A DNA stretch of 64,000 nucleotides, taken from contig JAFMFM010000002.1 of assembly GCA_017856115.1 (NCBI GenBank), forward strand, positions 1 through 64,000, read 5' to 3'. Below the pieces are notes generated by a model. The model searched no databases. It saw only the letters and a program-made list of their open reading frames with translations, and had not been told where the DNA came from. The stretch is from Actinomycetota bacterium (GTDB taxonomy: Bacteria > Actinomycetota > Acidimicrobiia > Acidimicrobiales > Ilumatobacteraceae). The first letter of the stretch is position 1. Each line of letters begins with the position of its first letter. Both the position numbers and the translations under genes were made by a program. This document shows, piece after piece, positions 1 through 8,195 of this stretch.

Positions 1-57
1 CGGTGGCTCAGCACGTGGCACACCACGCACCGTGTCCGGTGGTACTCGTTCCCGCAT
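1..57 (-). CDS. Possible 5' end of a divergent gene, cut by the window edge
   Basis: An ATG on the minus strand at 57 opens a reading frame that stays free of stops for 19 codons to the window edge. It would be divergent from the gene starting at 84, with 26 bases between the starts. No family can be recognised from so short a piece. The only support is the open frame and the head-to-head arrangement, which is common elsewhere in this window. Confidence 0.25.
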   Translation of the reverse strand, partial: MRERVPPDTVRGVPRAEPP

Positions 58-71
58 GACCCCGACCTCAC

Positions 72-77
72 TAGGGT
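72..77 (+). promoter_or_regulatory. -10 box of a leaderless transcript
   Basis: TAGGGT lies exactly six bases before the ATG at 84. With transcription beginning about seven bases after the box, the mRNA would start at the start codon. There is no Shine-Dalgarno sequence. This supports the chosen start of the downstream gene. Confidence 0.6.
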
Positions 78-83
78 CGCCTC

Positions 84-1316
84 ATGCCCGTCTGGACCGC
101 AGAGGATGGGGGACCGCGTCGTCAACAGTGGTTGGCGGGAGCAGAACTGAACCTCGGCGAAACGGAAACACTGCAGGTGACGGGCCGCACGATGATGGTG
201 GTCACGATGGTGGTGCTCGCATCGCCGGAGGAAGTATTCGTGTTGTGTCACACGGGTGGCGATGATGCGGTGTCGTGGGTGGAGCAGGTGCATCCACAGT
301 CATTGGAGCCGATTGCAACGAGTGAGAAGCTCGCCGGTGGTCGTGCGTGGCCCGGTGGCATCGCAGTGCACCCGAACGGTGATCTGTACGTGGTGTTCGG
401 AAACCATGCGCACCGCCTGAACCGCCGTTTGGAGGTAGTGGCATCGTGCGAACTGCCACGGCTGCGCCCGTACAACAGTTTTGTGCTGTTGCCCGACGGC
501 AACGTGGTCACCAAGGATTTCTCGGGTTCGCGACCCGGCAACGAGTTGACGGAGCCGTTCGACGCCACCGAACTGGTGGTGCTCGAACCGGAGGAGTTGG
601 GGGTGGTGGCCTCGCTCCAACTACCCGAGGCGTCGATTGCCCGACTTTCGGCCGACGACAACGATGTATACGTGGTGGGAACGTCCGCACTCTGGCGTGC
701 ACGTTGGAATGGTTCTTCGCTGACCCTCGACGACTTTTCTGCGAAATATCGACTTATGGAGGGGCAGACCTACGGCTGGGACACCGTGATTGCCGATGGC
801 TGTGCGTGGCTCTTGGACAACGGGGAGTCCACCCACAAGTTCTCCGGGACCCTTCGTGGAGTTGGTACCGCAACCGCGCCGTTGCACCTGGTTCGCGTGT
901 GGCTGGATTCCGGGCGCGTCCAGCTCACCGAGATTTGCGGGTTGCCGGGAGGTGTCGTGGCAAATCCGCCGCTCGTCGACACGGAACGCAAAGTGGTGGT
1001 TGGTTTCGATAGTGGCAACGGGGTACTTGCAGGATTCCGCTACGACTCCGAGACGCTCGTGCCGCTGTGGTCGCACGAACAGAATCATGGTTCGCACATG
1101 TTGCTCTATCCGGCGTCGGGCGAGTTCATCAGTGCGCACTACGACGCAGAACGTGGGGTGGAGCAACTGGTGGTGCGCGACGTGGTCACCGGACGAGAAA
1201 AGACGCGAGTCGACACTGGCTCGCCCATTCAGTCGGTGGTGTTTCCAGCATGCGGATCGCAACGCGACTTCTACTGGTGCAGCATGCTGACGCTGAGTCG
1301 AATCAGCGTCGTGTGA
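84..1316 (+). CDS. Beta-propeller-like protein of unknown function
   Basis: The 410-residue protein has no signal peptide or membrane segment that I can see. It carries repeated blade-like strings in which a 'PDG' or 'PNG' turn is followed by a hydrophobic strand, for example around residues 91-105 (HPNGDLYVVFG) and 131-148 (LPDGNVVTKD). This is the style of NHL or SMP-30-type propellers. No catalytic signature is recognisable, so enzyme or binding function cannot be told. The start is supported by a leaderless -10 box six bases upstream. It converges with the DinB-like gene, the stops being adjacent. Confidence 0.6.
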   Translation: MPVWTAEDGGPRRQQWLAGAELNLGETETLQVTGRTMMVVTMVVLASPEEVFVLCHTGGDDAVSWVEQVHPQSLEPIATSEKLAGGRAWPGGIAVHPNGDLYVVFGNHAHRLNRRLEVVASCELPRLRPYNSFVLLPDGNVVTKDFSGSRPGNELTEPFDATELVVLEPEELGVVASLQLPEASIARLSADDNDVYVVGTSALWRARWNGSSLTLDDFSAKYRLMEGQTYGWDTVIADGCAWLLDNGESTHKFSGTLRGVGTATAPLHLVRVWLDSGRVQLTEICGLPGGVVANPPLVDTERKVVVGFDSGNGVLAGFRYDSETLVPLWSHEQNHGSHMLLYPASGEFISAHYDAERGVEQLVVRDVVTGREKTRVDTGSPIQSVVFPACGSQRDFYWCSMLTLSRISVV

Positions 1317-1317
1317 C

Positions 1318-1884
1318 CTACGAGGTCATGCCGCGCAGGCCCGTGAGGTGCCGCGCATACTCGATCTCGCCCATGTGTCGCAACGCGTGTTGGTAGATCC
1401 AACACTCAAGACCATCGAGCACCGTAATGCCCGCGTCACCGCCGACACGCGCAGAGAACGTGGACGCGACTTGCGGCGGGTACGGCTTTGAAAAGATGAC
1501 ACGCGAGAGATCATTGGGATTCAACTCCGCGGTCCAGGTCTCCACGCGGGCGAACACCTGCCCCATGTAATCCTTGAATGCGTCGTAGTCGCCAATTTGC
1601 TGGTGCACCATCTCCTCGACCGTGCGATGCTTGCCGTGGTCGGCGATCTTTGGAAGCACTCGTGCAGCCCAGTCGTCGTTCCACAGCGGTGGATTTCCGT
1701 TCAGCAACATGAGTGATGCGTCGATCATGTTCACGATGTGGAACAAACTGAACGCGATGGGCAGCACGTCCTCGCGCTCCTTGTAATTGACGTGGTGCAG
1801 GTCCATCGTTGCGGTGGCATCCTCGTACAGCGAAAAGATGGCCCGCATGCGACGGCGGAGCGAGTCGAGTACCAGATCGGACAT
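1318..1884 (-). CDS. DinB-like four-helix protein
   Basis: The 188-residue protein looks like the DinB/YfiT superfamily of metal-binding four-helix bundles. A histidine near residue 49 and a C-terminal H-x3-H pair near 166 and 170 (YQHALRHMGEIEYARH) match the usual metal triad. DinB-like proteins include thiol-dependent transferases in actinobacteria, but the substrate here cannot be inferred. A start at 1914 is possible but would run into the neighbouring start. ATG 1884 has a TACGCT box exactly six bases upstream and is preferred. It is transcribed divergently from the MBL hydrolase, with 22 bases between the start codons. Confidence 0.7.
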   Translation of the reverse strand: MSDLVLDSLRRRMRAIFSLYEDATATMDLHHVNYKEREDVLPIAFSLFHIVNMIDASLMLLNGNPPLWNDDWAARVLPKIADHGKHRTVEEMVHQQIGDYDAFKDYMGQVFARVETWTAELNPNDLSRVIFSKPYPPQVASTFSARVGGDAGITVLDGLECWIYQHALRHMGEIEYARHLTGLRGMTS

Positions 1885-1890
1885 GTCGCG

Positions 1891-1900
1891 AGCGTACACT
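1891..1900. promoter_or_regulatory. Overlapping bidirectional -10 boxes
   Basis: The ten bases AGCGTACACT hold two -10 boxes that share the central TA. TACGCT on the minus strand ends six bases before ATG 1884, and TACACT on the plus strand ends six bases before ATG 1907. Both transcripts would be leaderless, with predicted start sites 23 bases apart. Confidence 0.65.
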
Positions 1901-1906
1901 GACCAC

Positions 1907-2842
1907 ATGTTCAACTATCAACTCGGCGTGCACGAGGTAACCGATGGATGTTTGGCATATCTCCAGCCGGATGGTGGTTGGGGTTACAGCAACGCGGGTC
2001 TCGTCGTGGGTGACGGCCAATCTCTGCTGGTGGACACCTTGTTCGACCTCAACCTGACCGATGCGATGTTGAACTCCATGAAGCCGTTTACGAGTTCGGC
2101 TCCGATTTCCACCGTGGTGAACACCCATGCCAACGGCGATCATTGCTACGGCAATGAGCGTGTCGTGAATGCCGAGATCATCGCGTCGCGTTCGGCGGCC
2201 GAGGAGATGAAGGAAGTTCCGCCCCAGATGCTCGCGGCGTTGAACGCCGCGCCGGGTGAGGTGGGCGACCTCTTCAGGTCGTTCTTCGGAGACTTCGACT
2301 TCTCGGGAATCACCCTGACCCCACCGACCCGCACGTTCGACGGACGACTCGACATCGAGGTGGGTGGTCGCGTGGTGGAGTTGATGGAGGTCGGGCCGGC
2401 GCACACCAGTGGCGATGTGATCGTGCACGTACCGGATGCCAAGGTGGTGTACACGGGGGACATCCTCTTCATAGACGGAACACCGATCGTGTGGGCCGGA
2501 CCACTGGAAAACTGGATTGCTGCATGCGACCTCATCACGTCGCTCGGTGCCGACGTGGTGGTTCCCGGACACGGTCCGATCACCGACAATTCCGGCGTAG
2601 CCGAGGTTCGTGACTACCTGTCGTACGTGTTGCGTGAGGCGTCGGTTCGCCAGGATTCGGGGATGGATGCATTCGATGCGGCCCGCGACATCGCACTCGA
2701 CGCATTCGGCACCTGGGGTGAGTTCGGTCGAATCTGCGTCAACGTCGACACCGTGTATCGATCACGAGATCCGCAGCACAGGAGCCCGGACGTGGTCGAA
2801 CAGTTCCGCCGGATGGCGGCGGTGGAGCAGGCGAACGGCTGA
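1907..2842 (+). CDS. MBL-fold metallo-hydrolase
   Basis: The 311-residue cytoplasmic protein has the metallo-beta-lactamase signature HANGDH at residues 74-79, a further histidine in VGPAHTSGD, an aspartate in YTGDI and a late histidine in VPGHGP. Together these are the zinc-ligand set of the family. It belongs to the general glyoxalase II-like hydrolase group; the substrate is not recognisable. The start at 1907 is chosen because it follows a TACACT box by six bases. A longer frame from 1787 would run antisense through the DinB-like gene. It ends five bases before the stop of the convergent hmuV. Confidence 0.8.
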   Translation: MFNYQLGVHEVTDGCLAYLQPDGGWGYSNAGLVVGDGQSLLVDTLFDLNLTDAMLNSMKPFTSSAPISTVVNTHANGDHCYGNERVVNAEIIASRSAAEEMKEVPPQMLAALNAAPGEVGDLFRSFFGDFDFSGITLTPPTRTFDGRLDIEVGGRVVELMEVGPAHTSGDVIVHVPDAKVVYTGDILFIDGTPIVWAGPLENWIAACDLITSLGADVVVPGHGPITDNSGVAEVRDYLSYVLREASVRQDSGMDAFDAARDIALDAFGTWGEFGRICVNVDTVYRSRDPQHRSPDVVEQFRRMAAVEQANG

Positions 2843-2846
2843 CGTA

Positions 2847-3605
2847 CTACTGGTGATCCGGAAGGATCACCGAACGACCATCCGTGGTGGCGGTTACCCG
2901 GATGTTCTGGTGGTACACGTCCGAGAGCAGGGCATCGGTGAGAACCGAACGCGGGTCGCCACTGGCGACGCAGCGTCCCTGATGCAACACCACCACCTTG
3001 GTGGCGAATCGCATCGCAACGTTGAGGTCGTGCAACACGGCGATGACACCGCGGCCCTCGTCAACGAGAGATCGGGCGATGGCGAGGAATCGCTCCTGCT
3101 GGCCGATGTCGAGAACGGCGGTTGGCTCGTCGAGCAACAACAACGGGGTGTCCTGGGCAAGGACACGTGCCATCGAAACGCGAGCCTGTTCGCCCACGGA
3201 CAGGGTTTGGTACGTGCGGCCCGCCAACGAGGCAACCTCCATTCGTTGCAGGGCGGCGGCGATGCGGTCGTCGTCGTTGGCGTCGAGCCACGGGCTACGA
3301 CCCATCGCCACGATCTCCCTGACCGTGAAGGGAAACGAGATCGCGATTTGTTGCGGGAGGACGGCACGGACACGCGCAAGTTCACGCTGCGCGAACGAGG
3401 TTACGTCACGGCCGTTGATCGCAACCGAGCCACTCGCCAGCGGGAAGTCACCGGCAATCGCCCCCAGCAACGTCGACTTACCTGCTCCATTCGGGCCGAG
3501 TACCGCCAGCAACTCACCTGACTGCAGACTGAGCGACACGTCGTTGAGCAACGCGGAGCCACCGCGTTCCACCACCACGTGCGATGCGACGAGCGAAGAA
3601 CTCAT
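2847..3605 (-). CDS. hmuV: Heme-type ABC importer, ATP-binding protein
   Basis: The 252-residue ATPase energises the importer formed with the two genes upstream. Walker A is at about residues 37-45 (GPNGAGKST), the Q-loop is LPQQ, the signature is the variant LSVGE near 135, Walker B is LLLLDEP and the switch histidine is H192. These features and the length fit HmuV of the FecE/BtuD group. Its ATG overlaps the permease stop as ATGA; an ATG two codons earlier is also possible. It is the last gene of the minus-strand operon hmuT-hmuU-hmuV. Substrate could also be a siderophore or cobalamin, but the binding protein points to heme. Confidence 0.8.
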   Translation of the reverse strand: MSSSLVASHVVVERGGSALLNDVSLSLQSGELLAVLGPNGAGKSTLLGAIAGDFPLASGSVAINGRDVTSFAQRELARVRAVLPQQIAISFPFTVREIVAMGRSPWLDANDDDRIAAALQRMEVASLAGRTYQTLSVGEQARVSMARVLAQDTPLLLLDEPTAVLDIGQQERFLAIARSLVDEGRGVIAVLHDLNVAMRFATKVVVLHQGRCVASGDPRSVLTDALLSDVYHQNIRVTATTDGRSVILPDHQ

Positions 3606-4633
3606 GCCCATCCACCTTGACTGCGTCGGGTGCTGCGCAATAACAGCAGGAAGAACGGCGCACCGATGAGCGCCGTGACGACGCCCAGCGGAAGCTCTGC
3701 CGGCGACAAGAGGGTTCGTGCGGCGAGGTCCGCCAGGAGCGTCACGCTGGCACCGAGAAGAGCCGCCGTCCACAGCAGGTGTCGGTGACGCGGCCCAAGG
3801 ACGATGCGCATGATGTGCGGAACGAGCAAACCAACGAAGGCGATCATGCCCGTTGCAGCCACTGCACTGGACGCGAGCAATCCAACGACCGCAATGGCCT
3901 GAAGTCGGACCGGTTCCACTCGCACGCCGAGGTGCGTGGCGGGACGATCGCCGAGTGCGAGCGTGTCGAGCACCCTGGCGAACTTTGCACTCATCGCCAT
4001 CCCGAGCAGCGCGAGTGGCACCACGACACCAACCGCCTTCCACGTCGCCAACCCGAGCGTTCCGAGACTCCAGAACGTGACCGATCGAATTTCGTCATCG
4101 TCTGCGACGAACACCGCAAAGCCAATGACCGCACCGGCAAAGGCGTTGATCGCAATGCCGGTGAGAATCAGCGTGACCACCTCGGTCTTGCCATCGGAAC
4201 GCGACAACACGTAGACGAGTGCGGTGGAGAGTGTGCCTCCGAGAAATGCGGCGAATTGGACACCGAGCGGCAACTGGTTGAGACCGACGATGATGGCAAT
4301 CACCGCGCCTACTGCGGCGCCCGCCGATACTCCGACGGTCGCCGGTTCGGCCAGGGGATTGCGGAAGATGCCCTGCATGATGACGCCTGCGACGGCCAGA
4401 CTCGCGCCCACCAGGATCGCCAGCACGATTCGGGGGAGGCGAACCTGCCAGAACACGTTGTGCGCCACGGCCTCTGCCGTATCGCGACTCGGTCCGTCAC
4501 CGATGATGCCGAACAAGTCCGACAAGGAAATCCGAAAGGCGCCGGTTGCAAGTGACAGCAGGGTGGTGACGCTGAGCAACGCAACGAGAAACACTGCCAC
4601 GGCGGGAAGGCTGGTTCGTCGGGCGATAGTCAT
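3602..4633 (-). CDS. hmuU: Heme-type ABC importer, FecCD-family permease
   Basis: The 343-residue polytopic protein has the FecCD/BtuC pattern: an N-terminal helix, the string VRLPR, then GASLAVAGVIMQ followed by RNPLAEP and a glycine-rich helix. About ten membrane segments can be read, as is usual for the family. It would form a homodimeric channel with HmuV. Its start overlaps the hmuT stop as ATGA (4630-4633), and its stop overlaps the hmuV start, so the three genes are translationally coupled. Confidence 0.85.
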   Translation of the reverse strand: MTIARRTSLPAVAVFLVALLSVTTLLSLATGAFRISLSDLFGIIGDGPSRDTAEAVAHNVFWQVRLPRIVLAILVGASLAVAGVIMQGIFRNPLAEPATVGVSAGAAVGAVIAIIVGLNQLPLGVQFAAFLGGTLSTALVYVLSRSDGKTEVVTLILTGIAINAFAGAVIGFAVFVADDDEIRSVTFWSLGTLGLATWKAVGVVVPLALLGMAMSAKFARVLDTLALGDRPATHLGVRVEPVRLQAIAVVGLLASSAVAATGMIAFVGLLVPHIMRIVLGPRHRHLLWTAALLGASVTLLADLAARTLLSPAELPLGVVTALIGAPFFLLLLRSTRRSQGGWA

Positions 4634-5619
4634 GTGTCGCTACTGAAGGTGTTCAAAAGTTCCGCCAATCTCGCGATGAGGGCTCCGGTTCGTGGACCAA
4701 ATGAGAGTAGTAGGTCGTCGTCGACCGCGATCACGGCGCGCGTGGCGGCGGCACGAGTGCTCGACACACCGGGAAGCGCGAGCAGTCCGTCGATGCCGCC
4801 GACGGAGTCCAATCCGCGAGTCATCACGAGCAGCACGTCGGGATCGGCCTGCACGATTGCCTCGGCGGTGAGGGGAGTGAAGGCGGAGAGACCGTTGAGC
4901 GCACCAACGTCGACCGCCCCCGTCGCCGCAACGAGTTCGTCGGCACCCGATCCTGTCCCGCCGAGCAAGTAGACCGACGCAGTTCCACGGACGTACAAGA
5001 ATGCGACACGAAGTACGTCGGCGTACGCGCCAACACCGCGCAGTGCATCGTCGATTGCTCGTTGTGTGAGATCCACGAGGCGGTCGCCCGCGCGCGGAAT
5101 ACCCAACGCACCGGCGATCATCTCCACCCGACTCGGTAGATCGGACAACGTCCATACTTCGGGCGCGACGAGCACGGCCACGCCGGCGGCGCGCAGTTGT
5201 TGCAGGGCCTCCGGCGGACCGGTGCGAGTATCGCCGATCACCACGCTCGGCCGGAGCGAAAGCACGCTCTCGGCACTGATGTCGTGACCGTTGCTCACCT
5301 CTTCGACATCAAGGAGCGATGCCAGGGTCGTCGTGGCATCCCGACCGATGATGAAATCCTGCATCCCGAGCGAGACGACGATCTCGGCGATTGCTTCGTT
5401 GAGCACGATGATTCGCGAACTGTCGGTGACCTCCACCACGATGCCGTCGGCACCCGTGGTGATAGTGGGGAGCCTCGGCGACTCCGGCTCCACCGTGGGA
5501 AGCGGAAAATCCTGCGACAGAATGAACTGTGCGTCGGATTCCGAAGTCGGCGTTCCTCCGCCGCATGCGGCCAACCCCATGACGAGCAACGACCCCACCA
5601 CCAGCAATCGTCGCGACAT
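4630..5619 (-). CDS. hmuT: Heme-type ABC importer, substrate-binding lipoprotein
   Basis: The 329-residue protein starts with a lipoprotein signal whose lipobox ends at Cys19 (GLAAC). It then has the class III binding-protein fold: an N-lobe with RIIVLNEAIAEIVVSLG and a C-lobe with YVRGTASVY and a GSGADELV segment that resembles HmuT heme-binding proteins. It should be anchored outside the membrane and deliver heme to HmuU-HmuV. ATG 5619 is preceded by TACCCT eight bases upstream. It is divergent from a neocarzinostatin-fold lipoprotein whose start codon is only 13 bases away. Confidence 0.75.
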   Translation of the reverse strand: MSRRLLVVGSLLVMGLAACGGGTPTSESDAQFILSQDFPLPTVEPESPRLPTITTGADGIVVEVTDSSRIIVLNEAIAEIVVSLGMQDFIIGRDATTTLASLLDVEEVSNGHDISAESVLSLRPSVVIGDTRTGPPEALQQLRAAGVAVLVAPEVWTLSDLPSRVEMIAGALGIPRAGDRLVDLTQRAIDDALRGVGAYADVLRVAFLYVRGTASVYLLGGTGSGADELVAATGAVDVGALNGLSAFTPLTAEAIVQADPDVLLVMTRGLDSVGGIDGLLALPGVSSTRAAATRAVIAVDDDLLLSFGPRTGALIARLAELLNTFSSDT

Positions 5620-5627
5620 CGGCTTCA

Positions 5628-5633
5628 AGGGTA
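5628..5633 (-). promoter_or_regulatory. -10 box of hmuTUV
   Basis: TACCCT on the minus strand lies eight bases before the hmuT ATG at 5619, giving a leaderless or nearly leaderless transcript. The box overlaps the first base of the divergent gene's start codon, so the two promoters cannot be independent. No IdeR-type iron box is visible around it. Confidence 0.45.
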
Positions 5634-6370
5634 TGAGCGCAGTACGACGACACCGAAACCGGGGGCTGAGACGTTGGTTACCTTTGCTCGCTTCGTCGAT
5701 GGTGTTCACGGGTTGTGCAGCGACCGACGAGATAACGATTACAGCGACCGACGAGTCCACCACCTCGGTGGCAGCAACGGAATCAACCACCACGGTCGCA
5801 CCGGCAGTGATACCTGCGCCGACCACCACGCTTCCACCTGCCACAACGCTCGAGCCCCCCGATACGAGTGTCGCGGCGGCCACCCCAACGACCATCACGA
5901 TGACTGCATCGTCCACCACGACCATTTCCACCTCGACGAGCAAGGTTGCACAAAAACCGCGACCAACTCTCATCGTGAGTCAGACCGCAGGTCTCGATCC
6001 CGCCGGAACGTTGGTAACCGTACGCGGCACGGGATTCGATGTGACGAAGGGCGTCTATGTGTTCGTGTGCAATCAAGTGGAGTGGACCAGTGCTCGTCGT
6101 TGCGTGGGTGGAGTGAACGTGGACGGCTCGTCCCCGTTGTCGCAGTGGGTATCTTCCAACCCGCCCGGGTATGCCATAGGTCTCACGGTTCCCTTCGTCG
6201 CCGACGGGTCGTTCGTCGTACCGTTACTCGTGCGAGCAACGGATGACTCGACGAACCTCATCGACTGCACCAAGGAACGGTGCGGTGTGGTGGCATTCGC
6301 CGACCATACGCGGCGCGACGATCGTTCCCAAGACGTCTTCGTGCCGATCAGTTTCGGCGCTGGCTCGTAG
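5633..6370 (+). CDS. Lipoprotein with a neocarzinostatin-like domain
   Basis: The 245-residue protein has a basic N-terminus, a hydrophobic stretch and a lipobox ending at Cys28 (VFTGC). A Thr/Ser/Ala-rich linker (about residues 29-105) leads to a beta-sandwich domain at about 110-245. That domain resembles neocarzinostatin apoprotein: GTGF turn, cysteine pair C146/C157, cysteine pair C212/C217 in IDCTKERCGVV, and a final VPISF strand. The cysteine spacing matches the two disulfides of the family. It is probably a surface-tethered binding protein. It is divergent from hmuT and followed by a second protein of the same fold. Its ligand is unknown, and no enediyne genes are present. Confidence 0.65.
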   Translation: MSAVRRHRNRGLRRWLPLLASSMVFTGCAATDEITITATDESTTSVAATESTTTVAPAVIPAPTTTLPPATTLEPPDTSVAAATPTTITMTASSTTTISTSTSKVAQKPRPTLIVSQTAGLDPAGTLVTVRGTGFDVTKGVYVFVCNQVEWTSARRCVGGVNVDGSSPLSQWVSSNPPGYAIGLTVPFVADGSFVVPLLVRATDDSTNLIDCTKERCGVVAFADHTRRDDRSQDVFVPISFGAGS

Positions 6371-6389
6371 CAACGACCCATCCGACTTC

Positions 6390-6396
6390 AAAGGAG
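6390..6396 (+). promoter_or_regulatory. Ribosome binding site that fixes a GTG start
   Basis: AAAGGAG lies six bases before GTG 6403. This identifies the start of the secreted neocarzinostatin-fold protein, since an ATG-type start of the longer frame would lie inside the preceding gene. Confidence 0.8.
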
Positions 6397-6402
6397 CCCA
6401 CC

Positions 6403-7212
6403 GTGACACGGAAACCAACTGCGAAATTGATCGTTCGACTGACCATGGGACTGCTCGTCGGGGCAATTCCTCTGATTTCGGCGTCACCGGTCTCGGCCGC
6501 GGTGGTGGTGACACCGAGCAAGGCGACGAACCTGGTCGATGGCGAGCAGATCACGCTGACACTCTCGGGTATTCCTGCCAGCCAAGGTGTCTACATTCGT
6601 CAGTGCTACAAGCCGACCGTTGGTCAGCGTGACACCACCGGTTTGAAGTGCAATGGCAGCCTGAAGCGCATCGATGAAATGATCTGGGCCACCATGTTCG
6701 GCGCACGAGGATCGCAGTCGGCAGCCGGCACGTTGACACTTCCGCTGAAGAACGAAGTGGTGATGTACGAAGCCGATGGAACGACGGTGAAGGAAACCCT
6801 GAGTTGCGGCGTCTCAGATTGTGCGATCTTCGTGCATCGAGATCATTTGGGCTTGCAGGACACCAGCCTGGACACCGTGGTTCCGCTCACGTTCTTGCGC
6901 GAGCAGGTGGTGAAGTCTCGGCGTATCGGTCTGGCGAAGGATGGTGCGATGCAGAAGGTCGGAAGCAGCATCCAGTTGCGGAACTCGGCATTGGTGACCA
7001 ATCAAGGCTCGAAGGTGCGCGTCACCAGCAGGGCGGCGCTACGTATTCCGCAGCCGGGAAGGTTCGAGTCGACGGTGTGCACCGTGGTGAAAGGTTCGTC
7101 GTCCACCACCATTCGTTTCATGAAGAAGGGCACCTGCGTACTGGAGTTGACGGCCAAGGCCACCAAGACCCACCAGCGGTTTAGTGCCACCTTCACCTAT
7201 ACGGTCGGCTGA
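6403..7212 (+). CDS. Secreted neocarzinostatin-like protein with extra C-terminal domain
   Basis: The 269-residue protein begins at GTG behind a strong ribosome binding site. It has a Sec signal peptide, probably cleaved near residue 32 (SPVSA). Residues 33 to about 165 repeat the fold of the preceding lipoprotein: cysteine pairs C68/C83 and C135/C140 and a closing VPLTF strand. The remaining 100 residues are basic and beta-rich, with one Cys pair (TVC and GTC), and resemble small bacterial Ig-like modules. It lies 32 bases after the lipoprotein gene and is likely in the same operon. A role in ligand capture for the adjacent heme importer is only an inference. Confidence 0.65.
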   Translation: MTRKPTAKLIVRLTMGLLVGAIPLISASPVSAAVVVTPSKATNLVDGEQITLTLSGIPASQGVYIRQCYKPTVGQRDTTGLKCNGSLKRIDEMIWATMFGARGSQSAAGTLTLPLKNEVVMYEADGTTVKETLSCGVSDCAIFVHRDHLGLQDTSLDTVVPLTFLREQVVKSRRIGLAKDGAMQKVGSSIQLRNSALVTNQGSKVRVTSRAALRIPQPGRFESTVCTVVKGSSSTTIRFMKKGTCVLELTAKATKTHQRFSATFTYTVG

Positions 7213-7230
7213 ATCGAGTTCTCAACCAGT

Positions 7231-7244
7231 CGGGCCGGGGCCCG
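7231..7244. terminator. Short GC-rich hairpin between convergent genes
   Basis: CGGGC and GCCCG form a five-base stem around CGGG, between the convergent stops at 7212 and 7250. The plus-strand side is followed by TCCTTCT. It may terminate both transcripts, although the stem is short. Confidence 0.4.
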
Positions 7245-7249
7245 TCCTT

Positions 7250-8194
7250 CTAGCCCTTGACGGCACCGGCGATCAGCCCGCGGACGAAGTACCGCTGCAT
7301 GGAGAAGAACACCACGAGTGGTGCGGCCGTTTGAATGAAGGCGGCCGCCGGAAGTAGGTGTTCGTTGGTACCGAAGTCGCCTGCCAAGTTGGCAATCAGG
7401 ATGGTGGTGGGCAGGGCGTTGGGGTTGGTTCCGGCCATCGTGTTGGCGATGAGGTAGTCGTTCCACGTCCAGAGGAACTGGAAGATCGCAAAGGCCGCGA
7501 GCACCGGAATGGACAGGGGTACCACGAGCCGCCAGAAGATGGTGAAGTGATCGGCCCCGTCAACGCGTGCCGACTCGAAGATCTCACCGGGCAACCCGGC
7601 GATGTAGTTGTGAATGAGGAAGATTGCAAACGGCAGTGCGAATCCCGTGTGTGTGAGCCACACCGCCGTGGTGGTGTTGACCAGATTCAAGTCGGGGAAC
7701 AACGTGACCGTCTTTTCGATCCAAGGAATCGTCACGTGGGCGCCGCCGACGTACAACTGCAACAGTGGAATGAGTGCAACTTGCAGGGGTAGGGCGAGGA
7801 GCGACACCGTGGCGACGAACAAGGTCTTTCGACCCTTGAACTTCATCCAAGCGAAGGCGTAAGCGGCGAATGCGGCGATGGAAATCGGAATGATGGTTGC
7901 CGGAACGCTGATGGCGATGGAATTGAGCAACGACTTTCCGAGGTTGGTGTTTACGTTCGTTTCGAATATTCGGCGGTAATTGTCGAGCGTGAGCTCATCC
8001 GGCTGCACGGTCCACCAGCCACTACCACGCTGGTCATCGCGAGACCGCCACGAGTTGATGAAGAGGCTGACGGTGGGAAGACTCCACACCACCACGATGA
8101 ACCACAGTCCGGCAACAGGCAAGCGTCGCAAGCGCCCGTACAGCCACGCAATGGGGCCGGTCTCGGTGTCGCGGACCTGGGTGTGGGTGGTCAT
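7250..8194 (-). CDS. Sugar ABC transporter permease, MalG type
   Basis: The 314-residue protein has about six membrane segments and the cytoplasmic EAA loop that docks the ATPase (ESARVDGADHFTIFWR near residue 210). It matches the MalG/UgpE class of carbohydrate permeases. It starts one base after the stop of the large MalF-type permease, so both are cotranscribed. Together with the alpha-glucosidase upstream, this suggests import of an alpha-glucoside. No ATPase gene is present in the cluster. In Streptomyces such systems share the MsiK ATPase encoded elsewhere, and the same is likely here. Confidence 0.85.
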   Translation of the reverse strand: MTTHTQVRDTETGPIAWLYGRLRRLPVAGLWFIVVVWSLPTVSLFINSWRSRDDQRGSGWWTVQPDELTLDNYRRIFETNVNTNLGKSLLNSIAISVPATIIPISIAAFAAYAFAWMKFKGRKTLFVATVSLLALPLQVALIPLLQLYVGGAHVTIPWIEKTVTLFPDLNLVNTTTAVWLTHTGFALPFAIFLIHNYIAGLPGEIFESARVDGADHFTIFWRLVVPLSIPVLAAFAIFQFLWTWNDYLIANTMAGTNPNALPTTILIANLAGDFGTNEHLLPAAAFIQTAAPLVVFFSMQRYFVRGLIAGAVKG

Positions 8195-8195
8195 G

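Noticed and set aside
5197-6246. Long reading frames antisense or out of frame to hmuT and the NCS-like lipoprotein gene
   Set aside because: They have no family resemblance and are rich in His/Arg, as shadows of GC-rich genes are; both strands are explained by the chosen genes.
5633-7212. Enediyne antibiotic cluster, suggested by neocarzinostatin-like proteins
   Set aside because: No polyketide synthase, cyclase or resistance genes lie nearby. NCS-fold proteins are widespread exported proteins in actinobacteria.
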